Source of the DNA: Candidatus Bathyarchaeota archaeon
Lineage (GTDB): Archaea > Thermoproteota > Bathyarchaeia > Bathyarchaeales > Bathycorpusculaceae
Length of the DNA stretch: 8,957 nucleotides
Reading direction: 5' to 3'
Assembly: GCA_030627225.1 (NCBI GenBank)
Contig: DAOUSM010000024.1
Coordinates: forward strand, 1-8,957
In this document: piece by piece, positions 1 to 5,750 of the stretch
Numbering within the stretch: the stretch's first letter is position 1
Layout: each line of letters begins with the position of its first letter
The notes under the pieces: generated by a model
Database searches by the model: none
Told to the model about the DNA's origin: nothing
Seen by the model: the letters and a program-made list of their open reading frames with translations, nothing else
Position numbers and translations under genes: made by a program

Positions 1-685
1 TCTGTATCCTCGTAACATATAAAACATCTACAAGTGGAACTATCTTTTCAAGACTTGTTTTTTCCGTTATTGATATTTTCTCTTTTATTGTCCGGAGAAC
101 TTCTCGCCGCATTTTAAGGGATTCTGGGGAAACCAGATATAATTCTATGTCATACAGTGAAAGGGCGTATGCGAGTGAGTGAACGGTTCTTCCATATCTC
201 AAGTCGCCTATCAAGGCTATTTTTAACCCGTCAATCTTACCCTTCTCCTTCATTATAGTGTACAAGTCTAGGAGGGCTTGCGTGGGATGTTCTTCTGCAC
301 CGCTGCCGCCGTTAATAATCGGCACTTTCGCAAATTCCGCGGCAAGTCGCGCCGCACCCTCAAGTGGATGCCTTAGGGCTATCACGTCTGCATAATTCTC
401 TACAACGCGCACAGTGTCAGCGAGATTTTCTCCTTTCTTAACTGAGGCTATTTCTGCCTCTGCAAAACCTATTGTTGAGCCACCTAGCTTGTGCATGGCT
501 GCCTCGAAGCTTAAACGGGTGCGTGTGCTCGGTTCGAAAAACAATGTTGCAAGAATCCTCCCTCTAAGCATGTCTGAGCCTTTCACGGCTACGGGCTCCA
601 TGGCTTGAGCAATCTTCAAAATATAGTCGATTTCTTCGCGGGAGAAATCCTTAATTGATATTATATCTCTGCCTTCAAACTCCAA
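1..685 (-). CDS. pyrB: Aspartate carbamoyltransferase catalytic subunit (partial, C-terminus beyond window)
   Basis: PyrB transfers the carbamoyl group from carbamoyl phosphate to L-aspartate, the committed step of pyrimidine synthesis in the cytoplasm. The reverse strand reads 228 codons without a stop up to the window edge. The carbamoyl-phosphate motif FFEPSTRTRLSFE lies at about residues 49-61. The 80s-loop lysines are in SVKKGE (81-86), RHP is at 105-107, HPTQ at 133-136 and YGRTVHSL at about 164-171. About 75-80 C-terminal residues of the aspartate domain are missing, judged from a usual family length near 305. The chosen start is a TTG giving MEFEGRDIISI, which matches the usual archaeal N-terminus. 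A GGTG element lies five bases upstream, and a TTTATAAA box places transcription start near 707. In-frame TTGs at 697 and 715 are alternatives, the latter lying upstream of the predicted transcript start. The gene is divergent from pyrI. The family call is secure, the start less so. Confidence 0.96.
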   Translation of the reverse strand, partial: MEFEGRDIISIKDFSREEIDYILKIAQAMEPVAVKGSDMLRGRILATLFFEPSTRTRLSFEAAMHKLGGSTIGFAEAEIASVKKGENLADTVRVVENYADVIALRHPLEGAARLAAEFAKVPIINGGSGAEEHPTQALLDLYTIMKEKGKIDGLKIALIGDLRYGRTVHSLAYALSLYDIELYLVSPESLKMRREVLRTIKEKISITEKTSLEKIVPLVDVLYVTRIQ

Positions 686-729
686 ACCTACACCCAAAAC
701 AACAACTCTGTGCAACTCCTAAATAACTC

Positions 730-737
730 TTTATAAA
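730..737 (-). promoter_or_regulatory. Candidate TATA box for pyrB
   Basis: The palindrome TTTATAAA is centred about 26 bases upstream of a predicted transcript start near 707 on the reverse strand, giving a leader of about 22 nt before the TTG at 685. As a palindrome it could be read in either direction, but its distance fits pyrB better than pyrI. Inference from archaeal promoter spacing only. Confidence 0.45.
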
Positions 738-770
738 CTGTAGAATGGCATCTAAACCGCTGCAAAGGTT

Positions 771-782
771 AAAATCTTTTAT
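771..782 (+). promoter_or_regulatory. Candidate TATA box for pyrI
   Basis: The AT-rich stretch AAAATCTTTTAT, preceded by purine-rich AAAGG, is centred about 44 bases upstream of the pyrI ATG. This predicts transcription start near 803 and leaves a short leader that carries the ribosome binding site. AGGATATAG at 791-799 is an alternative that would give a leaderless transcript. Confidence 0.35.
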
Positions 783-807
783 CTCTGTTTAGGATATAGC
801 CTTTCTC

Positions 808-814
808 AGAGGGG
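808..814 (+). promoter_or_regulatory. Ribosome binding site of pyrI
   Basis: AGAGGGG lies six bases before the ATG at 821 and fixes that start. Confidence 0.6.
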
Positions 815-820
815 TTTCAC

Positions 821-1285
821 ATGAGTGAAACAGTATTGCACGTTTCTAAAATTAGGAATGGCACGGTTATCGACCACATTACGGGTGGACACGCGTTAGA
901 TGTTGTTAAGATTTTGGGAATAACCGGACGAGAGAAGAAGGTGATCACTATCGCGATTAACGTTCCGAGTAAACGTTTCAAGAGTAAGGATATAGTGAAG
1001 GTTGGGGGGAGGGAGTTAAACCCGAAGGAAGTGCATAAAATTGCTTTGTTAGCTCCCCATGCAACTATTAACATTATTCGTGATTATAAGGTTGTGGAGA
1101 AGCAGAGGGTCCAACTGCCAAAAATTATCGAGAACATTATTAAGTGTGCTAACCCAGCTTGTATAAGCAACAGTAACGAGCCTGTGCAAGCCAAATTCTA
1201 TGTCGAAAATGAGGAGCCATTGCTGCTGAAGTGCCATTACTGCGGGTATATTATGGAAAAGAAGGATGTGCTCCAACAGTTTTAA
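821..1285 (+). CDS. pyrI: Aspartate carbamoyltransferase regulatory subunit
   Basis: PyrI dimers link PyrB trimers into the allosteric holoenzyme and bind nucleotide effectors (CTP, ATP). The 154-residue length is that of the family. The N-terminal nucleotide-binding domain begins with VSKIRNGTVIDHI and continues through ALDVVKILGI. The C-terminal zinc domain has four ligand cysteines, C109, C114, C138 and C141 (CANPAC and CHYC), the same positions as in the E. coli protein. LAPHATINIIRDYKVVEK at about 77-94 is the typical hinge segment. The start is an ATG with a good Shine-Dalgarno. The gene is head-to-head with pyrB, about 135 bases apart, rather than in the usual pyrBI operon. Nothing in the sequence looks damaged. 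Confidence 0.97.
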   Translation: MSETVLHVSKIRNGTVIDHITGGHALDVVKILGITGREKKVITIAINVPSKRFKSKDIVKVGGRELNPKEVHKIALLAPHATINIIRDYKVVEKQRVQLPKIIENIIKCANPACISNSNEPVQAKFYVENEEPLLLKCHYCGYIMEKKDVLQQF

Positions 1286-1482
1286 GTTTGTTACGTCGTA
1301 TTCGGAATTCTATATAACGCTTAGCACACGACTGCTTGAAGCATTGAAAGAGTGTTCTAAAAAATAGAATGTAGAAAATTTTGCGCACACTTAAGACCTT
1401 CAGAAAAACAAATGACCGCTATGACACGAGTGGCAGATTTACGCATTTCCCAAGGTCACAAGCTTAGGCAAAGCATCATTAT

Positions 1483-1585
1483 TGGCGCCGCCGGTAGGAT
1501 TTTCGACAGGATTTGCCTCCTTATTCTCGAACCTACGACCGACTGGTTAACAGCCAGCCGCTCTACCTAGCTGAGCTACGGCGGC
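1483..1585 (-). tRNA. tRNA-Asn (anticodon GTT) with encoded CCA and a T-loop intron
   Basis: On the reverse strand the acceptor GCCGCCG pairs with CGGCGGC, followed by discriminator G and encoded CCA (1483-1485). The D arm is GCTC...GAGC. The anticodon stem GCTGG/CCAGT encloses the loop CTGTTAA, so the anticodon is GTT (1549-1551). The T stem GTAGG (1532-1536) pairs with CCTAC (1494-1498), but 33 nt lie between them instead of seven. Removing 26 nt leaves the standard T loop TTCGAGT and a 77-nt mature tRNA including CCA. The anticodon loop itself has no intron. No T-run terminator is seen just downstream. The tRNA call is very firm, and the intron boundaries are inferred from folding. Confidence 0.95.
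1500..1525 (-). other. Predicted 26-nt archaeal intron in tRNA-Asn, position 59/60 (T loop)
   Basis: A bulge-helix-bulge-like fold can be drawn. The T stem is the exon helix. The 3' bulge AAT (1499-1501) abuts it. A central 4-bp helix pairs TTCG (1528-1531) with CGAA (1502-1505). The 5' bulge AGA (1525-1527) follows, then an inner AGGA/TCCT stem with a GGCAAA loop. Cutting after the second base of each bulge restores a seven-base T loop. The inner side is not perfectly canonical because unpaired bases remain between the 5' bulge and the inner stem, so this is a relaxed motif. Confidence 0.75.
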
Positions 1586-1614
1586 ACCTGCTTATGAGTT
1601 TTGAGTTTTCCAGT

Positions 1615-1626
1615 GATATTTAAGTT
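1615..1626 (-). promoter_or_regulatory. Candidate TATA box for tRNA-Asn
   Basis: The reverse strand reads ACTTAAATATCA, centred about 35 bases before the mature tRNA 5' end. This puts transcription start roughly 10 bases upstream of the tRNA, a usual arrangement for archaeal tRNA genes. Confidence 0.4.
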
Positions 1627-1668
1627 TAGTTATTTCAGCTAGACGTTTTTAAGCTGGCTGTTGACTTG

Positions 1669-3141
1669 TTATTTTATTCCAGCCTTTTTTACTTTGTATC
1701 TAATTATTTCAACGAAAAGTCTATAAAATGGGCGTATAAGTCTTGAATACCATTTTCCAGCAAAAGATAAGTCGATTAGGTTGTCTATCCAGTAAAAGTC
1801 GTGTTTTAAACATTTGATTAACAGTTCTTGGTGTAATTCGGTTATCTGCGTTTCTTTAAACCACTCCTCGTCTTTTAGTCTGCCCATTGGAACGAAAAAT
1901 AAGGGTACAATTAGGCTTCTAACATCTTTAAGGTCATCCATCAACTCTATCGTTTTAATCAGGTCTTGTTCAGTTTCTTCAGGGCTTCCCACAATCAATG
2001 TACATGCTGGAATCAGCTTGTTATCGTGCATTAAGCCCATGCCAGTGCGTACGATTTCTGGCCATTCTTCTGCCTTAAAGGGATGTGCTTTTGCTGGCAT
2101 GATTTTTTTTGCAAGCTCTGGTGAACCTGTTTCTATGCCTATTTCGGCGCCCCACCAAGGTTGCTTTTCTTTGATGATCTCACCGACTTCTGAGAAGAGT
2201 TTTGGTTTAGCTGCCACGGTTGCAAGTGAGCAGTGACTCCATCCAACGCCATCACATTTTTCTACAGCCAGTTCGTGAAGTTTAAGCAGTTTTTCATCGT
2301 TCGGAATGGTGTTTTTAGAGCCGTAAAGCATGACGTCCTCTGCGTGAAGACAAGCATTGTTTGCATATCCATCTTTTTTGTTTACTTCTATCTCTTTTAG
2401 TATTTTTTCGTATGGATACCAGCGAAGAGGTCTCAGGGTTACGCTGCAGAATTTGCATCCTCTACAGCATCCTCGACCGATTTCTATTAAACCGTTTATG
2501 GAAGGAGCCACGATTTCAGGTATCTCACTCAGGCTCGGGGCTTCTTTAACACCGACTTCGTAATATTTGGGGAGTTCTTCGTTGTTGAGAGCTGCCCGTA
2601 CAAGTTTTCCGATAACCTTCTCGGCTTCTCCGTCAACTATACAGTCTATTCCATGTTCCTCAACAAATTTTGGCCTGTACCGAAACTGCCAAACACCAGA
2701 ACCTCCAACAATAATCTTTAAACCATGCTTTTTCGCCCTTTTTATTTCTGGTTTTTCCATCAAAATGCGGAAGTACTGTGCGAGAAATGGTTCTTTCTTT
2801 AAAACAGCGGCAAGGGTGCTTGACGCTGGACCTGCACCGAATGGGTCCATGACCTGTACGCCTAAAACCTTTGCTTCATTAATGTGTTTTCCAATGTGGT
2901 CTGGGTCAACTGTTAATACGTCGAAGCCCTCGCTTAAAAGTTGAGCCTCAATTTTTCTTAACCCATATGGTGCTGCTATGGGTATGCCGTCTTTTGTTTT
3001 AATTGGAGGGAAGAAAAGAAACTTGTAAAGCCAGTCTGGAATAACATTTGGAGGAGCGCATGTCCCAAACCCTATGAATTCGTTGTGATGATAGTCGCTC
3101 ATTAAAGTTCGATCAGCGGTTAGGAGTATTTTATCGCTCAC
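1669..3141 (-). CDS. B12-binding-like / radical SAM domain protein
   Basis: This is a cytoplasmic radical SAM enzyme of unknown substrate, about 490 residues from the GTG at 3141. The N-terminal part (about residues 1-200) opens with KILLTADRTLMSDYH and resembles the cobalamin-binding half of archaeal B12-binding/radical SAM proteins. It holds GLRKIEAQLLSEGFDVLTVD and IIVGGSG, but no clear DxHxxG cobalamin motif. The SAM cluster motif CX3CX2C is at C225, C229 and C232 (GCCRGCKFC, with one extra Cys). IGIETGSPELAKK and LIVGSPEET are typical barrel strands. The C-terminus is helical and basic. A GTG at 3210 would extend it by 23 residues, but that segment overlaps the likely TATA region, and AAGGAG at 3155-3160 favours the later start despite a 13-base gap. 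The gene is divergent from a 62-aa ORF. The family call is firm, the reaction unknown. Confidence 0.88.
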   Translation of the reverse strand: MSDKILLTADRTLMSDYHHNEFIGFGTCAPPNVIPDWLYKFLFFPPIKTKDGIPIAAPYGLRKIEAQLLSEGFDVLTVDPDHIGKHINEAKVLGVQVMDPFGAGPASSTLAAVLKKEPFLAQYFRILMEKPEIKRAKKHGLKIIVGGSGVWQFRYRPKFVEEHGIDCIVDGEAEKVIGKLVRAALNNEELPKYYEVGVKEAPSLSEIPEIVAPSINGLIEIGRGCCRGCKFCSVTLRPLRWYPYEKILKEIEVNKKDGYANNACLHAEDVMLYGSKNTIPNDEKLLKLHELAVEKCDGVGWSHCSLATVAAKPKLFSEVGEIIKEKQPWWGAEIGIETGSPELAKKIMPAKAHPFKAEEWPEIVRTGMGLMHDNKLIPACTLIVGSPEETEQDLIKTIELMDDLKDVRSLIVPLFFVPMGRLKDEEWFKETQITELHQELLIKCLKHDFYWIDNLIDLSFAGKWYSRLIRPFYRLFVEIIRYKVKKAGIK

Positions 3142-3186
3142 GGTTTGTTGTTCGCTCCTTAAATGGATATTGCCTATTCCAAAACA

Positions 3187-3207
3187 TTTAAATTTTGATA
3201 TATTTTT
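3187..3207. promoter_or_regulatory. Divergent AT-rich promoter region with an 18-nt element repeated at 4943-4960
   Basis: TTTAAATTTTGATATATT (3187-3204) contains TTTAAA and ATATAT cores readable in both directions. On the reverse strand either core places transcription start at about 3164-3175, before the Shine-Dalgarno of the radical SAM gene. On the forward strand GATATATTTTT predicts a start near 3228, which would make the downstream ORF leaderless. The same 18 bases recur perfectly upstream of the reverse-strand PadR gene. Confidence 0.45.
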
Positions 3208-3219
3208 CACTTAAGCGTT

Positions 3220-3408
3220 GTGGTGAAAGTGACCCAGAAAACAATATTTGATTTGGTAGAAATTTTATTGGCGAGAAAGAGAGCGTGGAATGTTGACTCG
3301 GATTTGAAGTTGATAATTGGTAATACAGAGTTAGGCACGGTAAAGATTACTGGGAAAATTGAGTATATTCCTTTGGACAGTGAAAGTAAAACTGCTCAGG
3401 CTACCTAA
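3220..3408 (+). CDS. Small hypothetical protein, 62 aa
   Basis: I do not recognise a family. The predicted protein has an N-terminal amphipathic helix-like stretch (KTIFDLVEILLARKRAW), then alternating hydrophobic residues suggesting strands (LKLIIGN, LGTVKITGKIEYIPL) and a polar tail. No cysteines, membrane segment or signal peptide are seen. Three in-frame GTGs (3220, 3223, 3229) can start it and none has a clear Shine-Dalgarno. The TATA-like sequence at 3197-3207 would put transcription start near 3228, so a leaderless start at the third GTG (59 aa) is plausible. It shares the intergenic promoter with the divergent radical SAM gene and lies 115 bases before the UbiA-family gene on the same strand. 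Residue composition looks like a real protein, but support is limited. Confidence 0.5.
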   Translation: MVKVTQKTIFDLVEILLARKRAWNVDSDLKLIIGNTELGTVKITGKIEYIPLDSESKTAQAT

Positions 3409-3523
3409 AACTGAGTTCCTACATGGAAAGGGAGAAACAGCTAATTGAAACGGCTACACACCTCAAAGGTTATTTCCACATTTTCTGTTCTATTATGCTG
3501 CGATACGAAAGGAGAGAAGAAGC

Positions 3524-4438
3524 TTGAAAAGTTTTGGATTCAGTTGTTTCTTTGCGCTTGAGGGGTATCTCAGAGCTGCTAGAGTTGAGAGTTGGCTTGG
3601 ATGGATTTTTAGTTTCTTTTTTGGTTGCATCTTTCTAGGTTTGCCTTCTCTTGAACGCACTGCTATTGCTTCGGTTGCCTTTTTATTGGCTACGGCCAGC
3701 ATTTTCGTTTTGAATCAATATTTTGACAGAGAAGAAGACCAGAAAAATGTAATCAAGTCTAATCTGCCTGTCGCATCCGGAAAGATGACGTCTCAAAAAG
3801 CGTTAATCTTTTCGTTTTCACTTATTATTTTATGCTTGGCCTTAACAGTTTTTACCGACATAAGTCTCGCACCTTTATTCCTAATTTATCTTGCATTATG
3901 GACAGCATATTCTGCTCCGCCTTTCAGACTCAAAGCAGTGCCGACTGTAGACTTTATTACCTCGGGGATAGGCGCTGGATTGCTTCCATTTTTAATAGGT
4001 GTAAGCGTTTCTCGTCCACCAGTCGTTAACATATTTATTATCTTATTAAGTGCAATACCATTGATGCTGGTTCATGGCAGTGGTCACATTTTGCAGGCTT
4101 TAGGCGATTACGAAGCAGATCGTAAAGCAGGGATTCAAACTTTTGTTGTGAAATACGGAAGAAAAAAAGGTGCTGCTCTGATGGGTCTTTTATCTTTGGC
4201 AACTGGGGCTTTCCCCTTTATTTATGCTGGTTTCGGCTTATTACCTCCCAGCTATATTCCTCTGTTCTTCATACCGCTCCCATTCTGCATACCAATCGCA
4301 AGATGTTACATAAACGTACTTAAAGATCCAACAACAGAAAACGTCATCACTTTACATAAAACAGTGAGAAAATACGGAATACTCATAATGTTTGTGGTAG
4401 GGATTTACGTACTTGCAGAAAAAATTCTCGCCTTCTAA
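3524..4438 (+). CDS. UbiA-family integral membrane prenyltransferase
   Basis: UbiA enzymes attach a polyprenyl diphosphate to an acceptor within the membrane. In archaea they act in ether-lipid, quinone and related pathways. The 304-residue protein has the first Mg-diphosphate motif NxxxDxxxD as N64, D68, D72 (NQYFDREED), followed by LPVASGKMTSQKA. It has the family hallmark YSAPPFRLK at 129-137 and the second Asp motif D195, D199 (DYEADRKAG). About eight hydrophobic segments are visible, for example around 23-42, 46-64, 93-111, 114-130, 143-162, 168-186, 217-240, 243-262 and 284-303. The start is a TTG with AAGGAG about nine bases upstream. The acceptor cannot be read from sequence: geranylgeranylglyceryl-phosphate and aromatic acceptors are both possible. 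It is followed by T-rich tracts and a convergent PadR gene. Confidence 0.9.
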   Translation: MKSFGFSCFFALEGYLRAARVESWLGWIFSFFFGCIFLGLPSLERTAIASVAFLLATASIFVLNQYFDREEDQKNVIKSNLPVASGKMTSQKALIFSFSLIILCLALTVFTDISLAPLFLIYLALWTAYSAPPFRLKAVPTVDFITSGIGAGLLPFLIGVSVSRPPVVNIFIILLSAIPLMLVHGSGHILQALGDYEADRKAGIQTFVVKYGRKKGAALMGLLSLATGAFPFIYAGFGLLPPSYIPLFFIPLPFCIPIARCYINVLKDPTTENVITLHKTVRKYGILIMFVVGIYVLAEKILAF

Positions 4439-4536
4439 GTACAACTTTCACGCTTAATGCTAATAGAAAGGGATGAAAAATGAGTTACTGGTGAACTCTT
4501 GAGTTTGATAATGCTTTATTTGAAATGTTGCCATTG

Positions 4537-4566
4537 ATTTTTCTTGATTCTTTTGCTTTTCTTTTT
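4537..4566 (+). terminator. T-rich transcription terminator after the UbiA-family gene
   Basis: Four successive T tracts (TTTTT, TTTT, TTTT, TTTTT) lie within 30 bases about 100 bases past the stop codon, in the convergent gap before the PadR gene. Archaeal RNA polymerase terminates at oligo-T on the non-template strand. No hairpin is needed and none is evident. Confidence 0.5.
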
Positions 4567-4589
4567 GTATGTTTGTTATGAAGAACAGG

Positions 4590-4925
4590 CTAAGAAGTTT
4601 TTCTCTTGCTAATTAAGTCCATGAGAACTTCTTTGATTGGTCTGTTGAACATTCCCCGCACTTTTCTGAGCAGATTCTCACCACTATTGGTTAATGAATA
4701 ATATCTTATCCTTCTTTTCCCCTTTCCAACCCATTCTGCAGCAGCAAATCCTTCCTTTTCTAACCTGTGAAGAAACGGATATACTATGCTCGGCTTTAGC
4801 TTTCGTCCTGTTAACTTCTTAAACTCGAGGATAAGCTCATAACCATGTCTAGGTTTTCGTGACAAAAGCCACAGTATAATTGGCTTCTCAAGACCGCGTA
4901 AGAATGCATCACGAACTTTAACCAT
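4590..4925 (-). CDS. PadR-family transcriptional regulator (A)
   Basis: A DNA-binding repressor-type protein of 111 residues. The winged-helix core has the family landmarks: IILWLLSRKPRHGYELI (about 16-32), then LTGRKLKPSIVYPFLHRLEKEGF (recognition helix and PxVYP-type turn, about 38-60), then KGKRRIRYYSLTNSGENLL (the wing and following helix, about 67-85). A short helical C-terminus (FNRPIKEVLMDLI) completes it. No effector domain is present. The start is an ATG with GAGG three bases upstream, which is tight. It is about 47% identical by eye, over some 98 positions, to the divergent PadR at 5069-5410. PadR proteins often control their own promoter or a neighbouring gene. The divergent intergenic region is the obvious candidate target, by inference. 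Confidence 0.9.
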   Translation of the reverse strand: MVKVRDAFLRGLEKPIILWLLSRKPRHGYELILEFKKLTGRKLKPSIVYPFLHRLEKEGFAAAEWVGKGKRRIRYYSLTNSGENLLRKVRGMFNRPIKEVLMDLISKRKTS

Positions 4926-4942
4926 TTTCCTCGAAAGTATAG

Positions 4943-4960
4943 TTTAAATTTTGATATATT
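4943..4960 (-). promoter_or_regulatory. AT-rich promoter element upstream of PadR A (copy of 3187-3204)
   Basis: On the reverse strand AATATATCAAAATTTAAA starts 35 bases before the ATG. Its TATAT core predicts a transcript start near 4930 with almost no leader. It is identical over 18 bases to the element upstream of the radical SAM gene. Confidence 0.4.
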
Positions 4961-4990
4961 ACTCTTCCGTTTTCATTAAAGGAAGTTTAC

Positions 4991-5000
4991 ATTTTATATT
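4991..5000 (+). promoter_or_regulatory. Candidate TATA box for PadR B
   Basis: ATTTTATATT lies about 70 bases before the preferred ATG (5069), predicting transcription start near 5022 and a leader of about 45 nt with AAGGGGA upstream of the ATG. Confidence 0.3.
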
Positions 5001-5068
5001 AAGGCATTGAGCTATAGATGCATGAACAAGTATGATGCTGATTGATAATTGAAGGGGAAGAGCCACTG

Positions 5069-5410
5069 ATGAAGGAACTGGAAAAAGACTTAGTTAAGGC
5101 TACTATAAGGGGCTTCAGCAGAGTAATCATCCTTTGGTTGATAAGTCAGAAACCCATGTCCGGATATGGCATAGTTAAAGAATTGAAAAGGTTAACTGGG
5201 CAGAAGTTTCATTCCGGTGTTGTGTACCCTCTGCTATACGAGTTAGAAGAAAACAAACTGATTGCTGGAAAATGGATGCGGAAGGGCAGAAGACGCATCA
5301 AATATTATTCACCGACAGAGGAAGGAAGAGAACTGCTAAACCTTATACGAGAACTCTTCAAAATGCCAGTAAAAGAGATTCTGAAAGACTTCATCACTTC
5401 TTATGCATGA
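5069..5410 (+). CDS. PadR-family transcriptional regulator (B)
   Basis: This winged-helix regulator has 113 residues from the ATG at 5069. The landmarks are VIILWLISQKPMSGYGIV, LTGQKFHSGVVYPLLYELEENKL and KGRRRIKYYSPTEEGRELL, ending with a helix KMPVKEILKDFI. It aligns without gaps over most of its length with PadR A (about 47% identity by eye), so the pair arose by duplication. An in-frame TTG at 5042 would add nine residues. The ATG is preferred because AAGGGGA lies about ten bases upstream and the length then matches the paralog. No ligand-binding domain is seen. It is transcribed away from PadR A and towards the oxidoreductase operon, separated from it by about 380 bases. Its target cannot be read from sequence. 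Confidence 0.88.
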   Translation: MKELEKDLVKATIRGFSRVIILWLISQKPMSGYGIVKELKRLTGQKFHSGVVYPLLYELEENKLIAGKWMRKGRRRIKYYSPTEEGRELLNLIRELFKMPVKEILKDFITSYA

Positions 5411-5530
5411 CAGACTTCCGCTTTTAACTTTAGCTAAGGCACTCATTACTATCACATCTCGTTTCTCCTTTCTGCCTAATTTCTTAATTGTTTTCTAAAG
5501 AAGTTAACATATTGCATGGTTTTTGTTAAA

Positions 5531-5611
5531 GGAACTGGCGCGTCTGTCTTCGTCATTTGCGGAAACGATACCTCCCTATCGTTTTCTGCGTCAAGATGCC
5601 TGTAATGTTCC
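5531..5611. ncRNA. Candidate structured RNA: long hairpin, strand undetermined
   Basis: GGAAC (5531-5535) pairs with GTTCC (5607-5611), GGC (5537-5539) with GCC (5598-5600), and GTCTT (5546-5550) with AAGAT (5593-5597). A strong apical stem pairs 5559-5570 with 5577-5589, 12 bp with one bulged T and two G-U pairs. The six-base loop is CCTCCC. The GC-richer composition against an AT-rich background supports an RNA. It could be a free small RNA on either strand, or part of the leader of the downstream operon. No C/D, H/ACA, SRP or RNase P signature was recognised. Confidence 0.3.
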
Positions 5612-5625
5612 GTTCAATTTTAATT

Positions 5626-5645
5626 GGCTCGTCAAGGCTCGTCAG
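5626..5645. repeat. Tandem 10-base repeat, two copies
   Basis: GGCTCGTCAA is followed directly by GGCTCGTCAG (nine of ten bases identical). Function unknown. It lies just downstream of the hairpin at 5531-5611. Confidence 0.6.
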
Positions 5646-5686
5646 CTTTCGCCTAGACGTGCGTGTGCGATAGTCTACCCCCGGGG

Positions 5687-5750
5687 TTTAATATATGATC
5701 CAAATATCTGCCCAAAATCCGTAACGTTGTTTAGAAAAATGTATATGTTA
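5687..5750 (+). promoter_or_regulatory. Candidate promoter of the pyruvate:ferredoxin oxidoreductase operon
   Basis: Two TATA-like sequences are present: TTTAATATAT (5687-5696), predicting a start near 5717, and AAAATGTATATG (5736-5747), predicting a start near 5768 and a leader of about 20 nt. The second fits a short leader carrying GGAG at 5779-5782. The first could also be read on the reverse strand towards the hairpin. Confidence 0.4.

Noticed and set aside
414..608. 64-aa forward ORF
   Set aside because: Antisense shadow of pyrB, which has every expected active-site motif on the other strand.
1286..1482. Possible gene or RNA between pyrI and the tRNA
   Set aside because: Nothing convincing is seen in either strand. 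Only AT-rich sequence without a T-run terminator or conserved motif.
1412..1570. Short forward ORF of about 52 codons
   Set aside because: Runs antisense through the tRNA-Asn gene. No ribosome binding site and no recognisable composition.
1638..1662. Inverted repeat CAGCT...AGCTG as a terminator of the radical SAM gene
   Set aside because: Only five pairs, and on the relevant strand the loop is A-rich rather than followed by a T tract.
5042..5068. TTG start extending PadR B by nine residues
   Set aside because: The ATG at 5069 has AAGGGGA upstream and gives a length matching the paralog. The extension has no counterpart in PadR A.
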